DNA of 64,000 nucleotides from Micromonospora echinospora (lineage in GTDB: Bacteria; Actinomycetota; Actinomycetes; Mycobacteriales; Micromonosporaceae), in contig NZ_LT607413.1 of NCBI RefSeq assembly GCF_900091495.1, forward strand, positions 2,232,001-2,296,000, read 5' to 3'. A program made the position numbers and the translations under genes. Below, piece by piece: positions 1 through 9,000 of this stretch. The first letter of the stretch is position 1; every line of letters begins with the position of its first letter. Under the pieces are notes generated by a model. That model was not told where the DNA came from, did no database searches, and saw only the letters and a list, made by a program, of their open reading frames with translations.

Positions 1-758
1 TCCCGAACCTGCTCTTCACCCGCGACTCGTCACTGTGGATCCGGGACCGGGTCGGGGTGACCAGTCTCGCCATGCCGGCCCGGCGGCGGGAGACCTCGCT
101 CACCGACGCGATCTACCGGCACCATCCCCGCTTCGCCGACTCCCGGTCGGTCTACGAACCGGGGCTGGAGCACCTGGAGGGCGGCGACGTCCTCCTGCTC
201 GCTCCCGGAGTGCTGGCGGTGGGGGTGGGCGAGCGGACCACGCCCGCCGGCGCGGAGCGGCTGGCCCGGCGGGTCTTCGCCGCCGGACTGGCCCACACCA
301 TCCTCGTGGTGCCGATCGCGCAGGAACGGGCCACCATGCACCTGGACACCGTCTGCACCATGGTCGACGTCGACGCCGTGCTGATGTACCCGAACGTCGC
401 CCACACGCTGTCGGCGTACACCGTGGTGGCGGGCCCGGACGGCGAGCCGCAGGTGGACGGGCCCGCCCCGTTCCTGCGCGCCGCGGCCGACGCGATGGAC
501 CTCGACGCGCTCCGGGTGATCGACACCGGGCTGGACCCGGTGACCGCCGAGCGCGAGCAGTGGGACGACGGCAACAACACGCTCGCCCTGGCCCCCCGGC
601 TCTGCGTCGGCTACGAGCGCAACGTCGAGACCAACGCCCAGCTGGAGCGGGCCGGCATCGAGGTCATCCCGATCGCCGGATCCGAGCTGGGTTCGGGCCG
701 GGGCGGCCCGCGCTGCATGTCCTGCCCCCTGGTCCGCGACCCCCTCCGGCCCGACTGA
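1..758 (+). CDS. arcA: Arginine deiminase, C-terminal part (5' end outside window)
   Basis: Arginine deiminase hydrolyses L-arginine to citrulline and ammonia in the cytoplasm. The frame is open from base 3, so the N-terminus lies upstream of the window; about 251 residues are visible. Family motifs are all present: NLLFTRDSS near the start, EGGDV (catalytic acid region), MHLDTV (catalytic His) and the C-terminal GGPRCMSCP loop carrying the nucleophilic Cys. The stop is at 756-758. It is convergent with the DUF5926 gene and followed by a strong hairpin. No arcB or arcC is visible on the downstream side. Confidence 0.93.
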   Translation, partial: PNLLFTRDSSLWIRDRVGVTSLAMPARRRETSLTDAIYRHHPRFADSRSVYEPGLEHLEGGDVLLLAPGVLAVGVGERTTPAGAERLARRVFAAGLAHTILVVPIAQERATMHLDTVCTMVDVDAVLMYPNVAHTLSAYTVVAGPDGEPQVDGPAPFLRAAADAMDLDALRVIDTGLDPVTAEREQWDDGNNTLALAPRLCVGYERNVETNAQLERAGIEVIPIAGSELGSGRGGPRCMSCPLVRDPLRPD

Positions 759-850
759 GGTGCCCACCCGACCTGCTCGGCTGCCCCGACTGAGCTGCCC
801 TGCTGAGGTGCCCGGCTGAGCTGCCGGGCTGAGGTGCCCGGCTGAGGTGA
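754..850. repeat. Degenerate short tandem repeat
   Basis: About six imperfect copies of a 12-14 base unit resembling CTGAGGTGCCCGG run from the arcA stop codon to the next hairpin. No coding function is seen. It may have arisen by slippage next to the hairpin arm, which itself starts with AGGTG. Confidence 0.5.
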
Positions 851-906
851 CTGCAGGGGACCCTTGCTCACCAAAAAACGTGAGGAAGGGCCCCCTGCAA
901 ACACCT
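845..906. terminator. Long hairpin, bidirectional terminator candidate (family member A)
   Basis: The left arm AGGTG-ACT-GCAGGGGACCCTTG... pairs with a right arm ending ...GGGCCCCCTGC-AAA-CACCT around an A-rich loop (CAAAAAAC). It lies between the convergent arcA and DUF5926 genes. It shares the GCAGGGGACCC core with hairpins near 30.8 and 58.5 kb. Confidence 0.7.
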
Positions 907-926
907 GGGAGAAGCGTCGGCCCGCC

Positions 927-1811
927 TCAGCGGAGCGTCAGCTGACGGCCGAGAAGGCCCTGACGGGCGCGGCGGCCGGCCGCGTCGAGCGGGGTCGGGT
1001 CCGCGAGCGCCTCGGCGTACCGCTTGGCGAACTGCGCGAGCGGCTCCTCCCACTCGGCGGCGGGCGGCTCGTCGGGCAGGTCCCAGACCGGCACCAGCCG
1101 GCCGTGCGCCCGGAACATCCCGGCGAAGCGGGTCTGCTCGCCCAGCGTCAGCGTGCCGGCGGACCCGAGCCGCGCCAACGTGTCCAGGGCAGCGTCCTCG
1201 TCGTTCGGGAGGACCCACCGCACGTGCGCCTTTTCCGGCACCTGGCACCAGTAGGCGGCGCGGGCGGCGGTGAGCTTGACGGTCGGATAGACCGCCGCGT
1301 TGGCACGCTCCAACGACGCCTGCACGTTCGGGTCGTCGCCCGCCCCGGGGTCCAGCCAGAACTCGAACCCGTCGTGCATGGTGACGTCGAGCGGCCCGTC
1401 GACCAGGACGTCCTGGAGACGGGGACCCGGGCCGGGCAGCGGGGGCACCGGCACCGACCGGCCCGGCTCGGTACGCAGCGCGCAGAGCAGCGCCTCCGCC
1501 AGGTCACGGGAGACGTCGCCGGACTGGAGGTGCCGCTGGAGCCCGATGAAGATCCGCCCGTCGGGCTTGGTCATGGCCGGGGTGGCCATCGGCAGCACCG
1601 TCGCCAGGGTCACCGGGCGGTCGCCGTACTCCTCGACCAGGGCGGGCGCCAGGCGCAGCGGCGCGGACGCGGCCGGCACCAACTCGCGCAGGGCGATCCA
1701 CTCCGGCTCGTCGCTCAGTCCCTCGAAGGGGCGGGGGACGAAGATGTCCCGCACCTTCTCCCGCTTCGGGGTGTCTTCGGCGGCCCGCTGGTTCTTTCGA
1801 CGCTTGCTCAC
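927..1811 (-). CDS. DUF5926 family protein
   Basis: A conserved actinobacterial protein of unknown function, 294 residues. The N-terminus begins SKRRKNQR, followed by KREKVRDIFVPRPFEGL, and the protein ends RARQGLLGRQLTLR, all typical of DUF5926. A longer open frame continues upstream, but the GTG at 1811 matches the family N-terminus. It has a TAGGCT box eight bases ahead and no Shine-Dalgarno sequence, which suggests a leaderless message. There is no signal peptide or membrane segment. It stands alone, convergent with arcA, with the anti-sigma-type gene upstream on the same strand. Confidence 0.85.
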   Translation of the reverse strand: MSKRRKNQRAAEDTPKREKVRDIFVPRPFEGLSDEPEWIALRELVPAASAPLRLAPALVEEYGDRPVTLATVLPMATPAMTKPDGRIFIGLQRHLQSGDVSRDLAEALLCALRTEPGRSVPVPPLPGPGPRLQDVLVDGPLDVTMHDGFEFWLDPGAGDDPNVQASLERANAAVYPTVKLTAARAAYWCQVPEKAHVRWVLPNDEDAALDTLARLGSAGTLTLGEQTRFAGMFRAHGRLVPVWDLPDEPPAAEWEEPLAQFAKRYAEALADPTPLDAAGRRARQGLLGRQLTLR

Positions 1812-1819
1812 GGCGAGAC

Positions 1820-1825
1820 AGCCTA
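1820..1825 (-). promoter_or_regulatory. -10 box of leaderless promoter candidate (DUF5926)
   Basis: TAGGCT ends eight bases before the GTG at 1811, which has no Shine-Dalgarno sequence. Confidence 0.4.
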
Positions 1826-1902
1826 AGGGCCGGGCGGGACGGATGTGGGGTGCGGTGCGTCCGACGCCGGTCGGCGCGCCCCGACCGCCCGTCTGCGAAC
1901 CG

Positions 1903-2352
1903 TCAGCCGGCGGCCACCAGGTCGGCCCGGCCCACCTCGGCCGGGTCGAAGTCGGCCCAGACGCTCTGCCCGAGACCGTCGCGGTCGACGCCCCACCGGC
2001 TCGCCAGGCCGGCGACGATGTGCAGCCCACGACCGTCGGCCGCGTCCAGACCGGCCGCCCGCATCCGGGGCGCCGAAGCCGCCCCGCCGTCGGTGACCCG
2101 GACCCGGACGTGCTGCCCGTCGCCCTCGGGGCGTAACCGCCAGGCCACCCGGACCACCCCGCCGGGTAGGGGGTCGGCGTGCCGGACCGCGTTGCCGACC
2201 AGCTCGGCGAGGACCGCCACCAGGTCGGCCAGCAGGGCCGGCGGCACCTCGTCGGCGAGCACGGCGGCCAGCCGGTGCCGGGCCAGGCGCGCTCCACTCG
2301 CGTGGTGGGGCACCACCACGCACCAGGACCGCTCCGCCGACCTCGCCGACAC
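1903..2352 (-). CDS. ATP-binding anti-sigma-factor-like regulator (HATPase_c)
   Basis: A small GHKL-ATPase of the RsbW/SpoIIAB-like kind found in actinomycetes, 149 residues. It shows the N-box ELVGNAVRHAD, an RVTDGG stretch and GRGLHIVAGLA with a C-terminal tryptophan-rich end. Such proteins bind a sigma factor or an anti-anti-sigma factor; the partner is not in this window. The GTG at 2352 is preceded by AAGGAGG with seven bases of spacing, a better start than the upstream ATG at 2373. It follows the histidine kinase gene by about 40 bases and is probably co-transcribed with it. Confidence 0.8.
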   Translation of the reverse strand: MSARSAERSWCVVVPHHASGARLARHRLAAVLADEVPPALLADLVAVLAELVGNAVRHADPLPGGVVRVAWRLRPEGDGQHVRVRVTDGGAASAPRMRAAGLDAADGRGLHIVAGLASRWGVDRDGLGQSVWADFDPAEVGRADLVAAG

Positions 2353-2392
2353 GCCCGTGCCTCCTTGCCGCATACCTCGTGCCGGTGGGATG

Positions 2393-3850
2393 TCACCCGC
2401 GCGGCAGCCGCACCTCTGCGACGGTACCCCCACCCGCCCCTGGTCGGAGCGATACCCACCCGTTCCGCCGCTCCACGATCCGGCGGACGAGGTAGAGACC
2501 GAGCCCCGCGCCGGGATAGCGTCGCCGGTCCCCCGACTCACCCTGCCAGAACCGCTCGAAGGCGCGTTCCACGTGCTCCGGCCGGATGCCGATGCCCTGG
2601 TCGACGACCCGGAACGCGACGGTGTGCTCGTCGGCGTCGGCGCTGATCCCGATCGGGGAGCCGGGCGGGGAGTACTTGTCGGCGTTCGTGGTCAGCTCGG
2701 TCAGGACGGTCGCCAGGTCGGCCCGGTCGCCGAGCGCCGGAGGCAGGCCGGCGGGAAGGTCGAGGACGATCCGCTGTCGTAGCTCGGTGGGGAGACCGGC
2801 GACCGCCGACCGGAGCGCCTCGACGAGGTCGAGCGCGGCCGGCGGGGTCTCCGCGCCCGGCCCGAAGTCGGTGGCGGAGGAGAGCAGCCGGTCGACCAGG
2901 CGGGCCAGCTCGTTGGCCCGTTGACCGATCACCCGGGCCGCCTTCCGGCGGTCCGCGTCGGTGAGGGAGTCCCAGTGGTCGGTGAGGGTGTTCGCGTACC
3001 CCTTGATGACGGTGACCGGGGTGCGCAGCTCGTGGCTGGTCACCGCGACGAAGAGATCCCGTTCCTGGTCGCGGTGTTGCTGGTCGGTGACGTCGCGGAA
3101 GGTCGCCACCCGCAGGGCCCCCGGCCCGGGCAGCTCACCGGAGGTGATCCGGAGCCAGCGCCCGTCCGGCAGCCGGTGGTCGAGCACCTGCCCGGGCGGT
3201 GGCAGCGGGAACGGCAACGGCTGGCCGAGGGCCTGCCCGGTGCTGCGGCCGGTCACCTGTGCGGCGGCCGGATTCCACAGCCGCACGTAGCCGTCGCCGT
3301 CGACCACGGCCAGCCCGTCGGCGAGCGCGGCCACCACCGGCCCGTCGCCGTGCACCGGCAGCCCGGTCTGGTCGCCGTACATGTGCGCGATGCAGGTGGC
3401 GAGGTAGCCGATCACCGCGCTCTCGCCGGTGGCCTCCCCGTCCGACGTCGGATGCAGGGCGTGCAGGCTGCCGACCGCCCGGCCGCCGATCTCGGCACGC
3501 GCCGCGACCAACCAGCAGAGTCCCCGGCGGGCCAGTTCCTCGGCGAGGTTGCCGGTGAACCGGTCGGCCCGGACCCGCTGCACCCGGGGTCCCTGCATGA
3601 GGAAGGCGGTGGCCGGGTCGGAGAGGGGCAGCGGACGACCGATCGCCCACTCTGCCGCGCCGGTCGCGGCGATCACCCGCCCACCGTTCGGGGTGAACTC
3701 CACGAACGCCATTCCCGCCGCGCCCAGGGCGGGTTGGGCCACCCGGAGCAGTTGGGTGAGCACGGGCAGCCCGGAATCGCCCGAGTTGATCCTCTCGACG
3801 ACGACGGTGTGGCCGGCGACGAGAGCGGCGTAGTCGGGTCGCTCCGGCAT
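2393..3850 (-). CDS. Sensor histidine kinase with GAF and PAS domains
   Basis: A soluble two-component sensor kinase of 485 residues. A GAF-like region spans about residues 15-165 and a PAS-like domain about 170-255 (ADGLAVVDGDGYVRLWNP). A HisKA box follows, with the phospho-acceptor His at about 273 (VTSHELRTP), then a HATPase domain with NADKYSPPG, DQGIGI and GAGLGLYLV. There is no membrane segment, so the signal is probably cytoplasmic. The ATG at 3850 follows a G-rich TCTGGGGC. No response regulator is adjacent; the next gene encodes an anti-sigma-type ATPase, which could be its output partner (inference). Confidence 0.85.
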   Translation of the reverse strand: MPERPDYAALVAGHTVVVERINSGDSGLPVLTQLLRVAQPALGAAGMAFVEFTPNGGRVIAATGAAEWAIGRPLPLSDPATAFLMQGPRVQRVRADRFTGNLAEELARRGLCWLVAARAEIGGRAVGSLHALHPTSDGEATGESAVIGYLATCIAHMYGDQTGLPVHGDGPVVAALADGLAVVDGDGYVRLWNPAAAQVTGRSTGQALGQPLPFPLPPPGQVLDHRLPDGRWLRITSGELPGPGALRVATFRDVTDQQHRDQERDLFVAVTSHELRTPVTVIKGYANTLTDHWDSLTDADRRKAARVIGQRANELARLVDRLLSSATDFGPGAETPPAALDLVEALRSAVAGLPTELRQRIVLDLPAGLPPALGDRADLATVLTELTTNADKYSPPGSPIGISADADEHTVAFRVVDQGIGIRPEHVERAFERFWQGESGDRRRYPGAGLGLYLVRRIVERRNGWVSLRPGAGGGTVAEVRLPRG

Positions 3851-3935
3851 GCCCCAGAGTGTGCCTTCCCGATCGGGTTCCCGACACCCCAGGCCCGGTT
3901 CGCCCACGCCGTCCCGGTCGGTCACGGGGCGCGGT

Positions 3936-4724
3936 TCAGCCACGTCGGGCCAGGGCCAGGGCCGGTCGGTCGGTGATGATGCCGTCCACCCCGGCCGAGA
4001 GGACCAGGTCGAGGTCGTCCGGCTCGTTGACCGTCCAGACGTACACCTGGTGGCCGGCGGACCGCAGCGCCGGGACGAGCCGTGGCCGGGCCCGGACCAG
4101 GGCGATGCCCGGCCCGGCGATCCGGGTGCCGAAGGGCAGCCTGCCCGGTCGCAGCCAGCCCGGCAACGTGTCCAGCAGCAGCACGGTCGGCAGCGCCGGG
4201 GCGAGTTCCCGGGTACGCCGCACCGCCAGCGGCGAGAACGACATCACGGTGACCCGTACCGGGTCGTCCGGTCCGGGCTCGGTGAGGCCGTACCGGCGCA
4301 GCATCTCGACCAGCCGCCGTTCGACGTTCCCGCCGTACCGGGTGGGGTGCTTGGTCTCGACCAGCAACCGGACGGGTCGACCGGCTTCGCGTACCGCGTC
4401 GAGCAGCCGCTCCAGGGTGAGCAGCCGGGTCCGCGCGGGGTCGACCGGTTCGTCGGCGTCGAGCGGCCCGCAGCCCGGGTGCCACGAGCCGAAGTCCAGC
4501 GCGTCCAACTCGGCGAGGGTACGCGTGCTGACCCGGCCCCGCCCGTTGCTCGTCCGGTCCAATCGCCGGTCGTGCACGCAGACCAGGTGTCCGTCCCGGG
4601 TCAGTCGGACGTCGCACTCCAGTCCGTCGGCGCCCTCTTCGAGTGCCCGCAGGTACGCCGCGAGGGTGTGCTCGGGCAGCGCGGCGGAGGAACCGCGGTG
4701 GGCGAAGACCAGTGGCCCGCTCAT
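3936..4724 (-). CDS. Glycerophosphodiester phosphodiesterase
   Basis: GDPD-family TIM-barrel hydrolase cleaving glycerophosphodiesters to glycerol-3-phosphate and an alcohol, 262 residues. Motifs are FAHRGSSAALPEHT at the N-terminus with the HRG catalytic site, ADGLECDVRLTRDGHLV with the metal-binding E-x-D, VHD, and near the C-terminus VYVWTVNEPDD and GVDGIITDRP. No signal peptide is seen, so it acts in the cytoplasm. The ATG at 4724 lies 10 bases after the rhodanese stop, indicating one operon. Confidence 0.9.
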   Translation of the reverse strand: MSGPLVFAHRGSSAALPEHTLAAYLRALEEGADGLECDVRLTRDGHLVCVHDRRLDRTSNGRGRVSTRTLAELDALDFGSWHPGCGPLDADEPVDPARTRLLTLERLLDAVREAGRPVRLLVETKHPTRYGGNVERRLVEMLRRYGLTEPGPDDPVRVTVMSFSPLAVRRTRELAPALPTVLLLDTLPGWLRPGRLPFGTRIAGPGIALVRARPRLVPALRSAGHQVYVWTVNEPDDLDLVLSAGVDGIITDRPALALARRG

Positions 4725-4734
4725 CGCCGTCGGC

Positions 4735-5079
4735 CTAGGCGACCTGACCAGGGGCTCCACTGTCGGTGGTCACCGGCCGTCCGGCGGCGGCCCACTGCTG
4801 CATCCCGCCCTCGACGTTGCGGACCCGGTCCCACCCGTTCTGCACCAGGTGCGCGACGACGTGCGCCGAGCGGCCGCCGGAGCGGCAGATCACCGCGACG
4901 TCGACGTCGTTGGGCACCTCGGCGAGCCGGGCGGGCAGTTCCGTCATGGGCACGTGGTGCGCGCCGGGGGCGTGCCCCGCCGCCCACTCGCCGTCCTCCC
5001 GCACATCCAGCAGGTAGGTGGCGTCGGTGATCTCGTTCACGGTCACGGTGGGAATCTCGGGTCCGAACACGGGTACCAA
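4735..5079 (-). CDS. Rhodanese-like sulfurtransferase domain protein
   Basis: A single-domain rhodanese of about 114 residues. It shows YLLDVREDGEW, the active-site loop CRSGGRS with the catalytic Cys, and the terminal NVEGGMQQWAAAG motif. It may carry persulfide sulfur, but the acceptor is unknown. The TTG at 5079 has GAGGG seven bases upstream; the GTG at 5070 is an alternative three codons in. It is directly followed by the glycerophosphodiesterase gene. A functional link between the two is not evident. Confidence 0.85.
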   Translation of the reverse strand: MVPVFGPEIPTVTVNEITDATYLLDVREDGEWAAGHAPGAHHVPMTELPARLAEVPNDVDVAVICRSGGRSAHVVAHLVQNGWDRVRNVEGGMQQWAAAGRPVTTDSGAPGQVA

Positions 5080-5099
5080 GGTTAGACCCTCGTGCCCTC

Positions 5100-6098
5100 T
5101 CAGAGTGAGTTCACCCACTGCGGATTCGCGGCGGCCCAGCGCGTCATCCGCTCGCCCCGGACGGCCCCGAAGAGTTCGGTGCCGCCGCCGTCCAGGACGA
5201 CGTACGACACCTGGCCGATGAGCTGCGGCGACGAGGGCACCCGGACGCCGACCAACCCGTCGGCGGGAAGCGCGCGCAGCGCCAGGACCAGGTCCTCCAG
5301 CGGTACGCCGTTGGTGTCCACGGTCAACGAGTCCCCCACCGCCCGGATCAGCGAGTCCAGCTTCAGCGGGTCGCCGAGCAGGTCGGTCTGGCCGGCCTGG
5401 TCGAGCATCGCCCGGAGCAGTTGCTGCTGGTGTCGCTGCCGGTCGTAGTCGCCCCCGGGCAGGTCGTACCGCTGCCGGACGTAGTCCAGCGCGGCTGCCC
5501 CGTCCATCTGCCGGCAGCCGGGGGCGAAGATGGTGCCGGTGTGCACCGACCGGACCTCGGTGTCGACACACATCCGGACACCGCCGAGCAGGTCGACCAC
5601 CTGGCGGAGCCCGGTGAAGTCGACCACGGCGGCACCGTCGAACTCCAGGCCGGTGAGCCGGTGCAGGGTGGCCGAGAGCAGCCGGGCGCCGCTGTCGCCC
5701 CCACCCCCGAGGTCGTACGCGGCGTTGATCTTGTCCTGTCCGCCGCCGTACCCGTTGGCTGCCGGCGGAATGGTGACCAGCAGGTCGCGCGGAACGGAGA
5801 TCAGGTAGGCCTGGCGCAGCCCGGCGGGCAGGTGCACGATCAGGATGGTGTCCGAGCGCTGGTCGGTGTCGTCGGCGCCCCGGAACTGGTCGGAGCCGAT
5901 GAGCAGGTAGTTCAGCGGCCCGTCCGGGTCGGTCCGGTTCCGGCGTGCGTCGTCGTCCAGCAGGTGCCCCCGGGCCACCGAGCGGTCGTACCGCTCGGTG
6001 AGTGCCCGTACCCCGACCACTGCGGCCACCGAGAGCAGGGCCAGGGCGATACCGACGCCGACCATGGCCCGGGCCCAGCGCGGCGCGGCGGTGCCCAC
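5100..6098 (-). CDS. LCP (LytR-CpsA-Psr) family cell-wall glycopolymer ligase 1
   Basis: LCP proteins transfer polyprenyl-pyrophosphate-linked polymers onto peptidoglycan outside the membrane. This is the shortest of three tandem paralogues at 332 residues. One N-terminal membrane segment lies at about residues 10-32. LCP motifs follow: NYLLIGSDQ, RSDTILIVHLP, LISVPRDLLV with the substrate Arg, QDKINAAYD, AAVVDFTGL and LDYVRQRYDL. The start is the GTG at 6098. A GGGGGAGG tract lies some 36 bases further upstream, too far for this start, and the frame holds no better initiation codon near it. Confidence 0.9.
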   Translation of the reverse strand: MGTAAPRWARAMVGVGIALALLSVAAVVGVRALTERYDRSVARGHLLDDDARRNRTDPDGPLNYLLIGSDQFRGADDTDQRSDTILIVHLPAGLRQAYLISVPRDLLVTIPPAANGYGGGQDKINAAYDLGGGGDSGARLLSATLHRLTGLEFDGAAVVDFTGLRQVVDLLGGVRMCVDTEVRSVHTGTIFAPGCRQMDGAAALDYVRQRYDLPGGDYDRQRHQQQLLRAMLDQAGQTDLLGDPLKLDSLIRAVGDSLTVDTNGVPLEDLVLALRALPADGLVGVRVPSSPQLIGQVSYVVLDGGGTELFGAVRGERMTRWAAANPQWVNSL

Positions 6099-6265
6099 CG
6101 GCCCCGAACCGGTCCGCGCTGACCTGGACGTGACGCCTCCCCCGTAGCCCGAGACGAGCTTTGCTCATCTCAGGCTACGAGTCCGTTTTGCGTTACGGGC
6201 GGCATTCGCCCGATCCGGTGGTCTGCCCTGGCCGTCCGGGACGGATCACGTGGGTCCGGGCTCGG

Positions 6266-7480
6266 TCACTTCCGGGTGGAGAGGACGCCCGGGTTCGCGA
6301 AGACGAACTCGGCGAGCCGGTCCTCCTTGACCGCCTTGAACATGTCCATGGTCAACGGGCTGAGTGCCTCACGGCCGTGCTCGTTGCCGTGGTAGGTGCC
6401 GTTGTTCGTCCGCAACATGGTCAGCTCGTTGTCGGTGACCCCGCGCATGGTGAAGACCAGGTCCGCAATGTTCGCCCGGCCGGTGTCCAGGATCAGCGTG
6501 TCTCCGGCGGCGTCCAGCAGTGCCTTCAGCTTCATCGGGTTGGTCATCGCCCCGTCGCTGATCGCCTTCTTCGCCATCGCCTTGATCAGTTGCTGCTGGT
6601 TCTGCTGGCGGTCGTAGTCGCTGTTCTTCAGGCCGTACCTCTGGCGGGAGTAGTCCAGGGCCTCCCAGCCCTCCATCTCCCGGCAGCCCTTCTTGTGCAC
6701 CACCGGGGTCCTCTTCTTGCCGCTCTTCTTGGCGTCCGCGTTCCACATCGGCTCGCCGTCGACGTACGACATGTGGATCGACTCGACCTCCTGGCTGACG
6801 CAGATGCGTACGCTGCCCAGGGCGTCGATCACCTTCTTGAACCCGCCGAAGTTGATGATCGCCGCGCCGTCGAAGCTCACCCCGGTCATCTTCTTGATGG
6901 TCTGCGCCATCAGCTGGGCGCCCCCGGCCCAACCGCCGCCGTTGCGCGCCCCGTACTGGAACGCGGCATTGATCTTGTCGGTGGCGCCGGTGAAGCCCGT
7001 CTTCTTGAAGGCCGGAATCTGCGCCTCGGTGTCCCGGGGAATCGAGATCAGGTACGCCTGGTCGTGGGTCGCCGGAATGTGCAGGACGATGATGCTGTCC
7101 GCCCGCACGTCGTCGGCCGCCCAAGTCGCCCGGGCGTCCACGCCGAGCAGCAGCATGTCGATCGGGCCTTCGAGGGTGTCACCACCCTCGGCGTCGCTCT
7201 TGCCGGCGTCACCGAGCAGGTTCTGCTGGGAGATGTTCCCGGTGGCCTGACCGATGAGCGCCTTGCTGCCCACGATCGCGGCACCGCTGGTCATCATCAG
7301 CATCGCGCCGACGATCACGGTGATCCGGGCCCAGAGCGGATCCTTGCGCCGCTTCCGCTTCGGGGTGGTGTCCTTACCGCGACCGCCACCCCGGCGGGGC
7401 GGCGGAACGACGGAGGCCGAAGCGCGTCCTGCGGGGGCGGATTCCCGCGACGGAGGGCGACGGCGGGTCTGAACCGGCAT
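6266..7480 (-). CDS. LCP family cell-wall glycopolymer ligase 2
   Basis: The second LCP paralogue, 404 residues. A basic, proline- and arginine-rich cytoplasmic head of about 50 residues precedes one membrane segment (about 50-72). LCP motifs are DMLLLGVDAR, RADSIIVLHIP, LISIPRDTEAQIP, TDKINAAFQ, AAIINFGGF and LDYSRQRYGL. It carries a lysine-rich insertion, DAKKSGKKRT, that the other two copies lack. The ATG at 7480 has GGAGC upstream. The 167-base gap to paralogue 1 and 203-base gap to paralogue 3 suggest separate promoters. Confidence 0.92.
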   Translation of the reverse strand: MPVQTRRRPPSRESAPAGRASASVVPPPRRGGGRGKDTTPKRKRRKDPLWARITVIVGAMLMMTSGAAIVGSKALIGQATGNISQQNLLGDAGKSDAEGGDTLEGPIDMLLLGVDARATWAADDVRADSIIVLHIPATHDQAYLISIPRDTEAQIPAFKKTGFTGATDKINAAFQYGARNGGGWAGGAQLMAQTIKKMTGVSFDGAAIINFGGFKKVIDALGSVRICVSQEVESIHMSYVDGEPMWNADAKKSGKKRTPVVHKKGCREMEGWEALDYSRQRYGLKNSDYDRQQNQQQLIKAMAKKAISDGAMTNPMKLKALLDAAGDTLILDTGRANIADLVFTMRGVTDNELTMLRTNNGTYHGNEHGREALSPLTMDMFKAVKEDRLAEFVFANPGVLSTRK

Positions 7481-7497
7481 GCCTGCTCCAGTTCGAT

Positions 7498-7534
7498 ATC
7501 GGGGGCGGGATCACTTTACGGATCCGCCCCCGAT
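7498..7534. terminator. Hairpin between LCP paralogues 3 and 2
   Basis: ATCGGGGGCGG pairs with CCGCCCCCGAT around a GATCACTTTACGGAT centre, 18 bases before the ATG of LCP paralogue 2. It could terminate paralogue 3 transcripts or form structure in the paralogue 2 leader. Confidence 0.5.
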
Positions 7535-7683
7535 CTGGCGAGTTCATCCGGCCGTTATTTTCCGGTCCACCCGCCGTCACCGCTGATTGCTGGCCGAACG
7601 GCTGATCCGCCAAAACCGATCGTCGGCTGGTGCGCCGGTAGAGGGCGACCCGCCGCCGAGGGGTGCTGACGTCTGTCGAAGCC

Positions 7684-8922
7684 TCAGCCGCCGTTGGATT
7701 TGGCGGGCTGGTTCGCCTTGACCCATTCGGTCATCCGGTCCCCGGCCATGGCCCGGTACATTGCCAGCGCCTTCTCCCGGTCGGAGACCACCACCGACTC
7801 GCCGTCGATGGTCTCGCTGCCCAGGTGCGGGCTGGTCACGAAGGTGAGGTTCTCGCCGCGCAGCTTCCGGAACTGCACCGCCATGTCGGCCAGGGAGAAC
7901 CCCTCGTCCACGGTCACCGCGTCGGTCACCGACTTGAGGAAGGCGTTCAGCTTGCCCGGGCTGGTCAGCGTGTCGCTGCTGGCCGCCTTGTCCATCAGGG
8001 CTCGGAGGAACTCCTGCTGGTGCCGCATCCGGGCGAAGTCGCCGTCCGGGAACTGCTTGCGCTGGCGGATCCAGTCCAGCGCCTCGGCCCCGTTCATGTG
8101 GTTGACGCCCTTGGTGAAGGTCCGGTACGGCTTGTGGATCGAGGTGACGGTCTGCTCCACCGGCAGGTCCACCCCGCCGAGCGCGTCGGTGACCTGCTTG
8201 AACCCGGCGAAGTCGACCGCCATCACGTGGTCGAGGTGCACGTCGGTGAAGCACTCCACGGTGCGCACGGCCAACGGCAGGCCACCGAAGGCGAACGCCG
8301 CGTTGATCTTTCCGCGCTGGCCGGACCCGCACTCCGCGTTCGCGCTCTCGGGAATCGGCACGTACAGGTCGCGGGGGATGGAGACCAGGTAGGCCTCGGC
8401 GTGGCTCGACGGGATGTGCATCACGATGATGGTGTCCGCCCGCCACTTGCTGGACTGGTCGATCGGGGCGTCCGGGTCCCGCGAGTCGCTGCCGACCAGC
8501 AGGATGTTGAGCGCGCCGTCGACCGCCTTGGGCGGTCGTCCCTCGGTGATCTCCGTGAACGGGTCGGTGCGGGCCAGGTCGTCGTTCAGCCCGCGCGCGT
8601 AGACCCAGGCACCCAGGCCACCGAGGAGCGCCAGCACCAGCACGGCGGCCCCGGCGACCAGCGCGATCCGGCCCCAACGGGGACCGGGACCCGGCCGACC
8701 GGAGCGCCCCCCACGTCCACCCGGACCGGTCGGGCCACCCGGGCCACCCGGACCGAGTGGTCCGTCGTCGTCCGGGACGGCGGCACCGGCCGGGTGCCGC
8801 TCGCCGACCGGCCGGGCCGGGCGGAACCGTCGGCCCGGGCTGGAGCCCGGGACCGAGGCACGCCCGGCGGAGTCCCGGTGCAGGTACGGGAGCGGGAGAC
8901 CGGCTGACGAGGTCGCTGACAT
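7684..8922 (-). CDS. LCP family cell-wall glycopolymer ligase 3
   Basis: The third LCP paralogue, 412 residues. An unusually long cytoplasmic head of about 85 residues contains a collagen-like Gly-Pro-rich run (GPLGPGGPGGPTGPGG), followed by one membrane segment. LCP motifs are NILLVGSDSRD, RADTIIVMHIP, LVSIPRDLYVPIP, RGKINAAFA, VMAVDFAGF and LDWIRQRKQF. The ATG at 8922 has no Shine-Dalgarno sequence, but TACCCT ends seven bases before it, so the message may be leaderless. It lies just downstream of the sugar-nucleotide epimerase gene, which fits a cell-wall polymer role. Confidence 0.92.
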   Translation of the reverse strand: MSATSSAGLPLPYLHRDSAGRASVPGSSPGRRFRPARPVGERHPAGAAVPDDDGPLGPGGPGGPTGPGGRGGRSGRPGPGPRWGRIALVAGAAVLVLALLGGLGAWVYARGLNDDLARTDPFTEITEGRPPKAVDGALNILLVGSDSRDPDAPIDQSSKWRADTIIVMHIPSSHAEAYLVSIPRDLYVPIPESANAECGSGQRGKINAAFAFGGLPLAVRTVECFTDVHLDHVMAVDFAGFKQVTDALGGVDLPVEQTVTSIHKPYRTFTKGVNHMNGAEALDWIRQRKQFPDGDFARMRHQQEFLRALMDKAASSDTLTSPGKLNAFLKSVTDAVTVDEGFSLADMAVQFRKLRGENLTFVTSPHLGSETIDGESVVVSDREKALAMYRAMAGDRMTEWVKANQPAKSNGG

Positions 8923-8929
8923 GTAACTC

Positions 8930-8935
8930 AGGGTA
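8930..8935 (-). promoter_or_regulatory. -10 box of leaderless promoter candidate (LCP 3)
   Basis: TACCCT ends seven bases before the ATG at 8922. Confidence 0.4.
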
Positions 8936-9000
8936 CGGACCCGGAGCCAGTCACGCCTTCAGGAGAAGCTCAGCCAACCGCGGAACACCGGTGGAGAAAA

